Below, one piece after another: positions 47,601 to 55,333 of a stretch of DNA of 64,000 nt. The translations under genes and the position numbers were made by a program. Position 1 is the stretch's first letter. Each line of letters starts with the position of its first letter. Source of the DNA: Ruminiclostridium cellobioparum subsp. termitidis CT1112. GTDB lineage: Bacteria > Bacillota > Clostridia > Acetivibrionales > DSM-1351. The DNA is taken from contig NZ_AORV01000026.1 in NCBI RefSeq assembly GCF_000350485.1, forward strand, positions 352,827-416,826, given 5' to 3'. A model generated the notes under the pieces. That model saw nothing but the letters and a program-made list of their open reading frames with translations, searched no databases and had not been told where the DNA came from.

Positions 47601-49206
47601 AGATCTCCACCTGCTGTGAGGTCTCAAATGCCCCCGAAGCAGGAGTAAAGAACGGAGCTTCGACACTACCCAGCAGCATGTCCATTCCGGTTATCCGTAT
47701 ATTGTCGAAGGTTACATTTCCATTGACATTCCAGCCCCTTACGCCAACACTTCCGTCCGGATAATCGGTATCAATAAAATCTGCTGCCGGCTCTCCATTT
47801 ACAAAAACATAAAAATGCGAACCGTTTGCATATACTCTCATATGGTTATCCTGATTGGCACGTACATTTGCAACAGCCCTGTAAAGCTCTTTCCAGCCGC
47901 CGTTTCCATTATTGGCATTGGAGTCCATCTTTCCGATCTGAACATAACCGTTTACATTTATTCCGGCAAAATATCCGTTCAGATTGTCACAGCCGTCACC
48001 CGGTTCACTGCATCTGAAAATAAGTCCGCTGCTGTCATTGCCTGTTCCGGGATTTACATCCGCATCAAATATGAAATTGTTGTAGGATGTACCGTCTGCC
48101 AATGCCTTATCTCCTTTCGGCTTATTCAGGATATACTTTCCTGCCGACACCGACCAAATTCCCTCATTGTTGTCAAGTCCCCTGTAAGTTGTCCAGCCGT
48201 CGGCACTGCCATCCTCAAAATCATCACTGAAGCCTTGAGTCATACTGCCGATAATATATGTAGCTGCCGCTATCTCGGAAACCATTTCTCCAGATTTTTC
48301 GGCATAGGCTTTTACAATAGCCGACCGTTCCAGTTGAATGGGTGAACTATACACAGGGGAATTGGAATCGGGCATGCTTCCGTCTGTGGTATAATGTATG
48401 ACAGCACCATCACCAGCACTTATCTCAACTGTCTGTGGATCATTATAGGCCCCTTCCGGTATGCTGAAACCCGGAGCCTGAGTCTCAATGTGTGAATATT
48501 CCCTTGCACGGATATTGTCAATATTGGATGTTCCCCAGTACGTCCTGACACCAATAGCACCCGGAGAGGTTATCTGACTGCCGTCATTATCTGTGTATTG
48601 AATCTTTGGAGAACTCATATCATTAAAATATACCTGTATCTCGTTTCCAACAGCCTTGATCTTCATATGCCCGTAGGAAGTTGGCAGGTCTGTTACCACC
48701 AGGGATTTCCAGGTATTACTTCCGGTGACACGCCCAAGTTCCAGCTTTTTGTCAACCCGGATACCGGCATAATAGCCGTTGAATCCGTTGCCGGCATTCC
48801 CCGAAGGCTCCGAGACTCTGAACAGCAGCCCCGAGTTATCATCATTGAAACCCTCTACCTGAATATCCGCCTCGTAAACCAGATCCTGAAAATCGGTGCC
48901 TCCGGCTATGGCCTTTGCTCCGGTATTCCCCGAAACCGTATACTGGTTTTGAGGATTTACAGACCAGTCCCACTGTCTGCCAGGGTCACTGCCGCTGTAC
49001 GTTGTCCAGCCGTCTGCAGTACCGTCGCTGAAATCTTCAGCGTAAACCGGTAAAGGGCCGGTTTCAGCCCGTACTTCAGCTACAGGAAAAAGTGTCATCA
49101 ACATACCGAAAATAATCATATAAATGAGCACTTTACTAAATTTTTTCCTGCCAATAATTAAAAATCCTTTCAACAATACCCCCCCAATCGTTTTATAACT
49201 CTCCAT
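41686..49206 (-). CDS. Giant S-layer-anchored GH127 glycosidase (beta-L-arabinofuranosidase family)
   Basis: About 2,500 residues. A signal peptide (basic GRKKFSK, then IYMIIFGMLMTLFPVAEVRA) precedes repeated lectin-like beta-sandwich modules (~55-235, ~325-510, ~595-770, ~1720-1890), between which lie chitobiase/FN3-type domains (HYTTDGSMP, YYTVDGSMP). The GH127 catalytic domain is at ~860-1480 with the expected metal site: GAELCAIVE and FPCCRFDMH. A CBM6/35-like module (YEAEDAVLSGG), Ig-like (Big2) domains, a Gly/Ser-rich linker and three SLH repeats (~2328-2508) follow. It should display an arabinose-releasing enzyme on the cell wall. The ATG at 49206 has no ribosome site; a TTG at 49173 behind GGGGGG is a possible start. 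It stands alone with terminators on both sides. Confidence 0.85.
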   Translation of the reverse strand: MESYKTIGGVLLKGFLIIGRKKFSKVLIYMIIFGMLMTLFPVAEVRAETGPLPVYAEDFSDGTADGWTTYSGSDPGRQWDWSVNPQNQYTVSGNTGAKAIAGGTDFQDLVYEADIQVEGFNDDNSGLLFRVSEPSGNAGNGFNGYYAGIRVDKKLELGRVTGSNTWKSLVVTDLPTSYGHMKIKAVGNEIQVYFNDMSSPKIQYTDNDGSQITSPGAIGVRTYWGTSNIDNIRAREYSHIETQAPGFSIPEGAYNDPQTVEISAGDGAVIHYTTDGSMPDSNSPVYSSPIQLERSAIVKAYAEKSGEMVSEIAAATYIIGSMTQGFSDDFEDGSADGWTTYRGLDNNEGIWSVSAGKYILNKPKGDKALADGTSYNNFIFDADVNPGTGNDSSGLIFRCSEPGDGCDNLNGYFAGINVNGYVQIGKMDSNANNGNGGWKELYRAVANVRANQDNHMRVYANGSHFYVFVNGEPAADFIDTDYPDGSVGVRGWNVNGNVTFDNIRITGMDMLLGSVEAPFFTPASGAFETSQQVEISCNTPDADIYYTVDGSMPTTASTVYSGAITLNDTATVKAIAAKAGMLDSQVQSATYTKLSASFSEDFSSGNYNKWTPYGGTWSVSGNTLQVASGQGYKVMAKNTEFSNVSYEADLKITGGTGDAGILFRVTGASVGGDNVIGYYAGINAGGDAVILGKMNNNWNELTRVPKTVDINKTYHLKVVAYGTLIKVFLDDMATPVISFNDNTYTRGAIGLRIYNASVAFGNIHAETYAAPVLIESLKTAQVTTRAKVAPIMPEQVTALHNNGSEQSVNVTWDTITADKYENPGSFTVEGTVDGTALKAAAKVTVAAAPLAPGEALPVANQGPLVKTPFIPLPLGSVKADGWLLQQLLLQKSGATGHAEEIYSELGSNSAWLGGKAPDSDWERPVYYVKGLVALAYTLGDTELQDKAAKWIEWALQSQKSDGSFGPSTSADWWPRMPMLYAMRDYCEATGDQRVITFMTNYFHYQAANLTARPLTDWSKARVGDNIDTVLWLYNRTREESLLDLADTLKNQGYDHTSIFSNDNFFGFGSDFHPNHNVNVSEDIKMPAIYYQRSGSEADKDAFRLGDSHLLKYHGQITGMSSGTEFLAGPGSTQGAELCAIVERMQSNEEAQMILGDPYLGDQLEKIAFNALLGAISKDFKLQQYYSLPNQVQSVNGPHGHRQDYGNGLQPSPDSGFPCCRFDMHMGWPYYVKNMWAATDDGGIAAMAYGPSNVTTKINNIPVTITETTNYPFEEQLRVTVNTSADNQFPLKLRIPEWCGQPVVEVNGTVQTGVASGEYYTIDRTWTDGDVVTLSLPMEVKTSTQVSNSIGVERGPLVYSLKIGENWKKVSERVAGYVEYEVLPTTDWNYGLITDSSNPAASFTVNKSQMPENPFIQETTPVTLTARAKKVTSWKLGPNGMDADEVPLGPVISAMPEENVTLVPFGAENIRVTYFPRIADSTTPMSKKYEAEDAVLSGGVKVNNGGTGYSTTVSNGRYAGNIDKADSSVLFNNVYARETGTYTLEIAYASGWAGYSTHKLTVNGQAAGSVKYSPIDGWGKFSRIYVPVNLNKGNNTIQLTKGENFAELDYIAVLNAEDTFAAPVQKITVSGLGGAAAITARGGTLQMTADILPVDATNKEISWSVENGTGRAAIDQTGLLKAAANGTVTVRATARDGAGASGTLQIVISGQPVYIPDFSEDFGDQNTDNWTAYGGSWSAASGACTVNPGDGYKAVANGTDFSNFIYEADVAISGGTASDNAGLIFRVSEPTVGADNLKGYYAGICNDGKVQIGRFNNGWKELAAAPFAVEANRTYHFRVEANGPEISVFVDDVYVAGAEDGMWSHGAIGMRTWRVNAKYDNVAVYIIRPVESITLDKETLTLEASGTAQLTATAGPHNATDRMVHFTSDNAAVTVSDEIYNEETGMTTVTVTADNTGREAITASITAAAEDRSGIASICNVTVKPPEKTAVNKITVSGENGVNIISTKGGQLKMHAAAEPENAEDKSVTWSVQNGTGSAVINASGVLTAVTDGTVTVKAAAAGNPAVWGTCTVTISGQSSNPGDSGSGSPGGGSGNGNNSGSSTGSSTGNSVSGGTQTQAASSQVAVKPVLGANNTALAAVSAAELEKAFNAAKADSSGIKTITLEVAKVEGVGAYTVELPKQVLATAGPAARIKLATAAGTVTVPGNMFENEDVKGSTIQITVGAADKASLTGELKQNAGSRPVIELKASSGGNELKWNNPEAPIKVAIKYTPSKEELANPEHITVWGVDGSGRAAAIPDGRYDAAAGTVSFTAERLGRYAVVYVEKTFTDIGGYTWARNAIEVMAAKGIISGTSETAYSPGKSIRRADFMLMLVKTLGLSAKVDGNFEDVKPGSYYYDAVGTAKKLGITSGVGDNRFDPSGYISRQDMMVLVERALKAAGKQVSAGSAADLASYRDTNKISGYAEDAISALVREGLIKGSGNMINPRAQLTRAEAAAVIYKLYYK

Positions 49207-49390
49207 GTGCACGGTATCAAAAGATATTCGCCCACATACTGAAAATTATATTTGCTTTTTAAGGGTAAGTATTTACATTTTTACGCTGTTTTTTTAGGTT
49301 TTATATCATTTCTTCATAAGTTCACCGGTTCCATTTCCATTTGTCCGTCATTCATGTTTATCTTTCCCTGATATGCCATAAAATCGGAAA

Positions 49391-49431
49391 ACCCTGTAAA
49401 GCAACAATCTTTTATGACTGCTTTACAGGGT
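49391..49431. terminator. Terminator after proB
   Basis: Perfect 13-base arms ACCCTGTAAAGCA/TGCTTTACAGGGT around a 15-base loop, with TTTTCC on the minus strand and CATTTTAC on the plus strand. It ends proB and lies upstream of the GH127-SLH gene. The remaining 49207-49390 is AT-rich and has no gene. Confidence 0.8.
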
Positions 49432-49474
49432 ACATTTTACCTTTAATTCCTTTGTCCGTATAATTGCTCTTTGA

Positions 49475-50293
49475 CTAATCCCTTCCCACAAATACGGTTC
49501 CTATCTCGTCACCGTTTATAATGTCCATAACTGATTCAGGATGGCTGCCATTGGTAAGCACCACATTAACCCCCGCTTTAGTAGCTATTTTTGCCGCTTT
49601 GAGCTTGGTAACCATTCCCCCTGTCCCGCGCTTGGTTCCGGCTCCATCTGCGTAGCACTCTATCTCGGGAGTTATCTCCTCTATCACAGATAACATCTTT
49701 GAGTCGGGATTCTTTCTCGGATCGCAATCATAGAAGCCGTCTATATCGGAAAGTATTATTAGAAGGTCGGCTCTTATAAGCTTTGCGACTATGGCCGACA
49801 GGGTGTCATTTTCGCTGAAGGTATCTTTCTGTCCGGCTTTGAGCTCTACTATTGACACAGAGTCATTTTCATTGACTATGGGTACTATGCCCTTTGCCAG
49901 CAGTGTTTCAAAGGTATTAACAACATTTCTGCTGCAGGTTTCGTCACCCACCACATCTCTTGTCAAAAGGATCTGCGCCACTATATGCCCGTACTCGGAA
50001 AAGAATTTGCTGTACATGTGCATGAGTTCACACTGCCCCACAGCCGCAACGGCCTGCTTTTCACGTATGGTCTTGGGCCTTTCGGGCAGCTTGAGCTTGT
50101 CCACTCCCACCCCAATGGCCCCTGAAGAAACCAGGACCACTTCTTTCCCCTGGTTTGAGAGGTCGGATAAGATCCTTGCAAGCTTGTCTATCCTTGTGAA
50201 ATTTATTTTTCCGGTTTCATATGTCAATGTGGATGTTCCCACTTTAATAACAATACGGTGTGCCTCTTTCAGTTCTTCTCTTTTAAACCCCAT
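49475..50293 (-). CDS. proB: Glutamate 5-kinase ProB
   Basis: A 272-residue amino-acid kinase. The phosphate-binding VIKVGTSTLT is at the N-terminus, VVLVSSGAIGVGV follows, and IVPIVNENDSV and GTGGMVTKLKAA are both typical of ProB. There is no C-terminal PUA domain: the protein ends soon after the kinase fold (IGTVFVGRD), as in the short forms. It phosphorylates glutamate in the first step of proline synthesis. The ATG at 50293 has GGAGG 5 bases upstream. No proA follows, so the second enzyme must be encoded elsewhere. Confidence 0.9.
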   Translation of the reverse strand: MGFKREELKEAHRIVIKVGTSTLTYETGKINFTRIDKLARILSDLSNQGKEVVLVSSGAIGVGVDKLKLPERPKTIREKQAVAAVGQCELMHMYSKFFSEYGHIVAQILLTRDVVGDETCSRNVVNTFETLLAKGIVPIVNENDSVSIVELKAGQKDTFSENDTLSAIVAKLIRADLLIILSDIDGFYDCDPRKNPDSKMLSVIEEITPEIECYADGAGTKRGTGGMVTKLKAAKIATKAGVNVVLTNGSHPESVMDIINGDEIGTVFVGRD

Positions 50294-50448
50294 TGCGACC
50301 TCCATGCCGGGCTGACCGGATATACTTGAAAATAAAAAAATATTATATATTCTCTAATTATACAAATAATTAATATTTATACAATAAAAGAATTATATAA
50401 TATTTTTGCTTATTGGTAAAGAAAGCATGAATTATAATAAGATTCTCT

Positions 50449-51138
50449 TTATTCCGACAATCCCTTCACCCGCTTCTGCAGGGTCAATATCTCACGCAAA
50501 TTTTCAAGTTTTCTGATAACATACTCATTTTCAAACACCAGGAACAGTATAATCCCTAAAATAGTGGAGGCAACCGCATCCAGAATACTGTGCTGCTTTA
50601 CAAACCAGGTGGACATATATATGGATACACATATGACGGCTGATGTTACCTTTAGTATAAGGTTTTTGTTATGCTTGAATATAAACATGGTGATCAACAG
50701 GGTGTCCAGCATATGAATGCTTGGAAAGCAGTTGTAGGGCTTATCATTGCCGTAAATCATCAGAACCATTTTCTGAAGGAGGTTTGTACCCGGCACATGC
50801 GGCCTGGGCACTGTGGTGGGGAATATGAAATATACGGCGAAGCATACCATCATCCCTGTAACTATGCTGAACAAAAGCTTGTAATAGGTTTTGCAGTCTT
50901 TATACGCCAGAACAACCAATGCGCCGAAGGTATAAAAATACCAGAATACATAGGGCAGGATAAACCACTCATTAAAAGGTATGTATTTATCCAGAAATAT
51001 GGTGATGTCATATGCCCTTGTAGTAGTCAGGTTGATTAGAAAATACAACCCCTGTGCCGCAGGTATCATCAGTATGAATAACAGTCTATATAAAAATCCT
51101 GTTTTTCCGTTAGCCTTTAATAAGTCAGTTTTGTTCAT
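50449..51138 (-). CDS. PAP2-superfamily membrane phosphatase
   Basis: A ~229-residue integral membrane protein with six hydrophobic segments. The PAP2 motifs are FPTTVPRPHVPG, CFPSIHMLDTL and the last-motif WFVKQHSILDAV, the histidines of which would form the phosphoenzyme site. It should remove a phosphate from a lipid or undecaprenyl-linked substrate. The start is at 51138 or 51141 with AGGAG just upstream; a much longer frame to 51240 has no ribosome site. It stands alone between proB and the opp operon. Confidence 0.8.
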   Translation of the reverse strand: MNKTDLLKANGKTGFLYRLLFILMIPAAQGLYFLINLTTTRAYDITIFLDKYIPFNEWFILPYVFWYFYTFGALVVLAYKDCKTYYKLLFSIVTGMMVCFAVYFIFPTTVPRPHVPGTNLLQKMVLMIYGNDKPYNCFPSIHMLDTLLITMFIFKHNKNLILKVTSAVICVSIYMSTWFVKQHSILDAVASTILGIILFLVFENEYVIRKLENLREILTLQKRVKGLSE

Positions 51139-51225
51139 CATTTTTCTCCTGTTGAGTGGTATATTATTGCTGCAACATAATACTTTACGTACCATTCTGA
51201 GATAAGTCTGTTTTTTGACGCAAAT

Positions 51226-51266
51226 AAACCTCCTGAACATTCAAAAGGCCGGTGTTCAGGAGGTTT
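51226..51266. terminator. Terminator of the opp operon
   Basis: Perfect 14-base arms AAACCTCCTGAACA/TGTTCAGGAGGTTT around a 13-base loop, with T-rich ends on both strands. It follows oppF on the minus strand and precedes the PAP2 gene. Confidence 0.85.
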
Positions 51267-51327
51267 CTGGTCCAGTTAACCTGACCTGCTGTGCCGGTTT
51301 AGGTTAACTTATATTCAAGTGATATTT

Positions 51328-52293
51328 TTAATACAGCTTACAGGCTACAAAATGCCCCGGTGAAACTTCTTTCAAGCCAGGTTCATCCCTGTCGCAGCCT
51401 TCGATTTTCTTAAAGCAGCGTGAACAGAAGCGGCAGCCCTCAGGGAGGTTGATTGGGCTTGGCACATCACCTGAGAGGATTATCCTCTGCTTTTTGGTGT
51501 TTGGATCAACCGAGGGTATGGCCGACAGTAGCGCCTGTGTATAAGGATGCATCGGATTGGAATACAGCTCCTTCTTTGGTGCCATTTCCACCAGCCTCCC
51601 AAGGTACATGACGCCTACCCGGTCACTGATATGCTTCACCACATTCAGTCCGTGGGCAATGAAGAGGTAGGTGAGTCGGAATTCCTCCTTCAGTTCATCC
51701 AGCAGGTTGAGAACCTGTGCCTGTATTGACACATCCAGTGCTGATACAGGCTCATCACAGACAATCAGCTTGGGCTGCACGGCAAGTGCACGGGCAATGC
51801 CCACACGCTGGCGCTGTCCTCCCGAAAATTCGTGGGGATAGCGGTTTCTCTGATGATTTGCCAGACCTACGCAATTCAATAAATAAGTTACTCTGCTTTC
51901 AATCTTTTCCTTTGGCAGCAGGTTATTAATCCTGATTGGCTCGGCAATGATGTCACCCACTGTCATTCTCGGATTCAATGAGGCATAGGGATCCTGAAAA
52001 ATAAGCTGAATGTCCTTGCTGTATGCACGGCGCTTGGCTTCAGACAATTTTGTCAGATCCGTGCCTTCAAATATAATCTGCCCTTCTGTGGGTTCATAAA
52101 GGTTTACCAGCATCTTTCCGATGGTGGTTTTTCCACAACCCGACTCACCGACCAGACCAAGGGTTTCACCTTTATTGATACTGAAAGATACGTCATCGGT
52201 GGCCTTTAATACCGAGGTGGGACGGCCGAAAAAGTCATGATCCAGCGTGAAATACTTCTTAAGGTTTTTTACTTCAACCAGAACTTCACTCAT
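51328..52293 (-). CDS. oppF: Oligopeptide ABC transporter ATPase OppF
   Basis: A 321-residue ABC ATPase. Walker [10 protein letters not shown], signature [14 protein letters not shown], Walker [13 protein letters not shown] and the switch histidine in IAHGL are all present. The C-terminal oligo_HPY region has the cysteine motif ([15 protein letters not shown]) that binds an Fe-S cluster in Opp/Dpp ATPases. It pairs with OppD. Its ATG overlaps the oppD stop by 4 bp. Confidence 0.9.
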   Translation of the reverse strand: MSEVLVEVKNLKKYFTLDHDFFGRPTSVLKATDDVSFSINKGETLGLVGESGCGKTTIGKMLVNLYEPTEGQIIFEGTDLTKLSEAKRRAYSKDIQLIFQDPYASLNPRMTVGDIIAEPIRINNLLPKEKIESRVTYLLNCVGLANHQRNRYPHEFSGGQRQRVGIARALAVQPKLIVCDEPVSALDVSIQAQVLNLLDELKEEFRLTYLFIAHGLNVVKHISDRVGVMYLGRLVEMAPKKELYSNPMHPYTQALLSAIPSVDPNTKKQRIILSGDVPSPINLPEGCRFCSRCFKKIEGCDRDEPGLKEVSPGHFVACKLY

Positions 52294-53273
52294 GTTCGTT
52301 TACCTCCTTGTCTTTCATCTTCATAAAGGAAGCAACGCACCTTGTGCCCATCCTTTTCCACCAGTTGGGGCATTTCCTTCCGGCAGCGGTCCATACAACT
52401 GTCGCAGCGGTCGGAGAACGGGCAGCCTGCCGGCATGTTCAAAGGATTTGGCACCATACCCTTTATCATATAGAGAGGTTCATCGTTCTCATCCTCGAGT
52501 CTTGGAATGGAGCGAAGCAAACCCAGTGTATAGGGATGGAGAGGATTTTCAAACAGTGAACGCACATCTGCTTCTTCGACTATTTTGCCGCAATACATTA
52601 CTATAACATGGTCGGCAGCTTCGGATACCACGCCCAGGTCATGTGTGATAAGCATTACAGCCATATTGAATTTTTCACGCATATGGTACAGCAGATCCAG
52701 TATCTGGGCCTGTATGGTAACATCCAGCGCAGTTGTCGGTTCATCGGCAATCAGGAGTTCAGGATTTCCTATCAATGCCATAGCTATCATAACCCTTTGC
52801 CTCATACCTCCGCTCATTTGATGAGGGTAATCATAGGCACGCTTTTCAGCCGAGGGTATTCCGACTATCTCCAGCATTTCGATGGTACGCTTGAGAGCTT
52901 CCTTTTTGGAAACCTTCATATGTGTCATAATACTTTCCATGATCTGATCCTTGATCCTGTAAACCGGATTTAAGGAAGTCATGGGCTCCTGAAAGATCAT
53001 TGAAATCTGATTTCCGCGTACCGAACGCTTTTCAGCCTTGCTCATCTTAAGCAAATCCTTGCCCTTGAACAGGATTTCACCCTCCGCTACGCGGCCGGGG
53101 TCCTGAAGCAGGCCCATTATGGAAAGGGAGGTGACACTTTTACCCGAACCCGATTCACCTACTATTGCAAGTATTTTACCTTTATCTAAAGAAAAACTGA
53201 TGTCGTCAACAGCATTGACTACACCTTTTTTTAGTTTGAATTCTGTTTTTAAATTTTTAACTTCAAGTAACAT
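52290..53273 (-). CDS. oppD: Oligopeptide ABC transporter ATPase OppD
   Basis: A 327-residue ABC ATPase with Walker A GESGSGKSV, signature SGGMRQRVMIAMAL, Walker B LLIADEPTTALD and ITHDLG. The C-terminal CPFSDRCDSCMDRC cysteine motif is the same type as in OppF. It drives uptake through OppBC. AAGGTGG precedes the ATG. Confidence 0.9.
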   Translation of the reverse strand: MLLEVKNLKTEFKLKKGVVNAVDDISFSLDKGKILAIVGESGSGKSVTSLSIMGLLQDPGRVAEGEILFKGKDLLKMSKAEKRSVRGNQISMIFQEPMTSLNPVYRIKDQIMESIMTHMKVSKKEALKRTIEMLEIVGIPSAEKRAYDYPHQMSGGMRQRVMIAMALIGNPELLIADEPTTALDVTIQAQILDLLYHMREKFNMAVMLITHDLGVVSEAADHVIVMYCGKIVEEADVRSLFENPLHPYTLGLLRSIPRLEDENDEPLYMIKGMVPNPLNMPAGCPFSDRCDSCMDRCRKEMPQLVEKDGHKVRCFLYEDERQGGKRT

Positions 53274-53285
53274 GTCTGCACCACC

Positions 53286-54200
53286 TTAATTCTTTCTGGA
53301 TTTCGGATCAAGAGCATCTCTCAAACCATCGCCCAAAAGATTGAATGCCAATACTGTGATTGTAATTGCCAGGCCCGGAAAAATGAGGGTATACGGTGCG
53401 GTAAAAATGAAGCCCCTTGCACGTCCCAGCATATCGCCCCACTCCGCAACAGGCGGCTGTACTCCAAGGCCCAAAAATCCAAGGGCGGCAGTGTCCAGTA
53501 CTGCAGTGGAGATTCCAAGTGTTGCTCTTACAACAATGGAAGAAAGTACATTCGGCAGAATATGCTTAAAAATTATCCTGCTGTTCTTGTTGCCGATAAC
53601 CCGTGCCGCCTGTACATAGTCATTCTCTTTTACCGAAAGGATACTTCCCCGCACTATACGTGCGTATTCGGGAATTGAAACAAGCCCTATTGCAATAACC
53701 GCTTTGTCAATTCCCTTTCCAAGTGCGGCCATAAAAGCTATTGCAAGGAGAATGGAAGGAATGGCCAGCATCATATCCATAAAACGCATGATGATTATAT
53801 CTGCCTTGCCTCCAAAGTAACCTGCTATGGAGCCAAGCACAACACCTATGGTAAGGGATATGACCACAGCACTCAATCCAACGGTAAGAGATATTCTGGC
53901 ACCTGATATTATCCTGCTTAAAATATCACGGCCCAGCTGGTCGGTGCCGAACCAATGGTCCGGGCCCGGCTTCAAAAAGCTCTTGCTCATGTCGGACAGG
54001 TTTGGATCGTAAGGCATTATCAACGGTGCCAATATGGCAACCAGAATAAGAAAAAGTATAATACACAAGCCAACTACGGCAGCATTATTTTCACGCAGGG
54101 CCTCCCACATTTCCTTGAGCCGGGATTCCGGTTTTTCAAGAGGAAGGGCTTGCTGTAATGAATTTTCTTCAACTTCTGCTTTTAAATCTTTAAGTTTCAT
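53286..54200 (-). CDS. oppC: Oligopeptide ABC transporter permease OppC
   Basis: A ~304-residue inner-membrane permease with six predicted helices and the EAA loop (VKENDYVQAARVIG) that docks the ATPases. An N-terminal cytoplasmic stretch rich in Glu precedes the first helix, as in OppC/DppC. The ATG at 54200 has GGAGG 9 bases upstream; a frame open to 54251 overlaps oppB and lacks a ribosome site. Confidence 0.9.
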   Translation of the reverse strand: MKLKDLKAEVEENSLQQALPLEKPESRLKEMWEALRENNAAVVGLCIILFLILVAILAPLIMPYDPNLSDMSKSFLKPGPDHWFGTDQLGRDILSRIISGARISLTVGLSAVVISLTIGVVLGSIAGYFGGKADIIIMRFMDMMLAIPSILLAIAFMAALGKGIDKAVIAIGLVSIPEYARIVRGSILSVKENDYVQAARVIGNKNSRIIFKHILPNVLSSIVVRATLGISTAVLDTAALGFLGLGVQPPVAEWGDMLGRARGFIFTAPYTLIFPGLAITITVLAFNLLGDGLRDALDPKSRKN

Positions 54201-54204
54201 AAAG

Positions 54205-55221
54205 TTAAGCCTCCTTCTTGGAAAATTTAATTCTTGGATCAAGAAATGCATAGATAATATCTACTACAAGGTTGATCAACACAAAAATACATGCAATCAG
54301 CAATACAATTCCCTGAACTACGGGAAAATCCGATTTCAGTATGCATTCAACAGTGTAATGTCCAATGCCCGGCCATGAGAAAACAGTCTCGGTGAGCACT
54401 GCTCCGCCCAGAAGTGAGCCCAGCTGCAGACCGATAACAGTGGTAACCGGTATCATTGCATTCCGGAGCGCATGGTGGGTGATCACTCTCCCGTCTTTTA
54501 TGCCCTTAGCCCTGGCAGTACGGATATAATCCTGGTTCAAGGTGTCCAGCATGCTGGAGCGGGTCATTCTTGTTATGATAGCCATGGAATACATTCCAAG
54601 AGCCAGAGCAGGCAGCACCAGATGCTTTACCGCATCAACAAAGGCTTCCATGTCACCTGAAACCAAGGTGTCAATCATGTAGAAGCCTGTACCGCCATAC
54701 GGCTGCAGCAGCGGATCAATTCTGCTTCCCGAGGGTAATATGTGCAATATGCCCGAGAACAGGATTATGAGCAGAATACCGAGCCAGAATATGGGCATGG
54801 ACACACCGATCAATGCAAGAATCATTCCGGAATTGTCAAAAATAGAATTTTTCTTTACAGCTGAAATGGCACCAATCAGGATACCTATTATTGATGCCAG
54901 TATAATTGCTGCTATTGCAAGTTCTATTGTAGCCGGGAAACGCGACATTATTTCTTTCATTACCGGAGTCTTGGTGTAATAGGAGGTACCGAAATCTCCG
55001 GTAAAAGCACCTTTGATAAAATCAAAATATTGAATATATATGGGAGAATTCAAGCCGTTTGCTTCACGCCATTTTTCTACCGTTTCGGCTGTCGCATGCT
55101 GTCCCAGGACAATGGGAGCCGGGTCTGGAGAAAATACACGCATTATAAGGAATACTATGACAGAGACTCCAAGAAGTACCGGAATCAGCATAAGTATACG
55201 TTTGACTATATATTTTAACAT
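54205..55221 (-). CDS. oppB: Oligopeptide ABC transporter permease OppB
   Basis: A ~338-residue permease beginning LKYIVKRILMLIPVLLGVSV, the standard OppB/DppB opening, with an EAA loop (LNQDYIRTARAKGI). The ATG at 55221 has AAAGG about 10 bases upstream, and the frame reaching 55305 has no signal. It is 4 bp from oppC and 112 bp after oppA. Confidence 0.9.
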   Translation of the reverse strand: MLKYIVKRILMLIPVLLGVSVIVFLIMRVFSPDPAPIVLGQHATAETVEKWREANGLNSPIYIQYFDFIKGAFTGDFGTSYYTKTPVMKEIMSRFPATIELAIAAIILASIIGILIGAISAVKKNSIFDNSGMILALIGVSMPIFWLGILLIILFSGILHILPSGSRIDPLLQPYGGTGFYMIDTLVSGDMEAFVDAVKHLVLPALALGMYSMAIITRMTRSSMLDTLNQDYIRTARAKGIKDGRVITHHALRNAMIPVTTVIGLQLGSLLGGAVLTETVFSWPGIGHYTVECILKSDFPVVQGIVLLIACIFVLINLVVDIIYAFLDPRIKFSKKEA

Positions 55222-55333
55222 CTTTAACAACCTTTCCCTAATATCTTTGCAAAATAATATCTGCCAGAAGTGCAAGGTCACACTTCTGGCAGCATATACG
55301 CACAAAATTGTGTCAGTTACAAATATAACTCAA

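Noticed and set aside
54205..55305. Longer OppB (366 aa) and longer PAP2, PBP1A and OppC starts
   Set aside because: Good ribosome sites lie in front of internal starts that match family N-termini; the extra codons have no such support.
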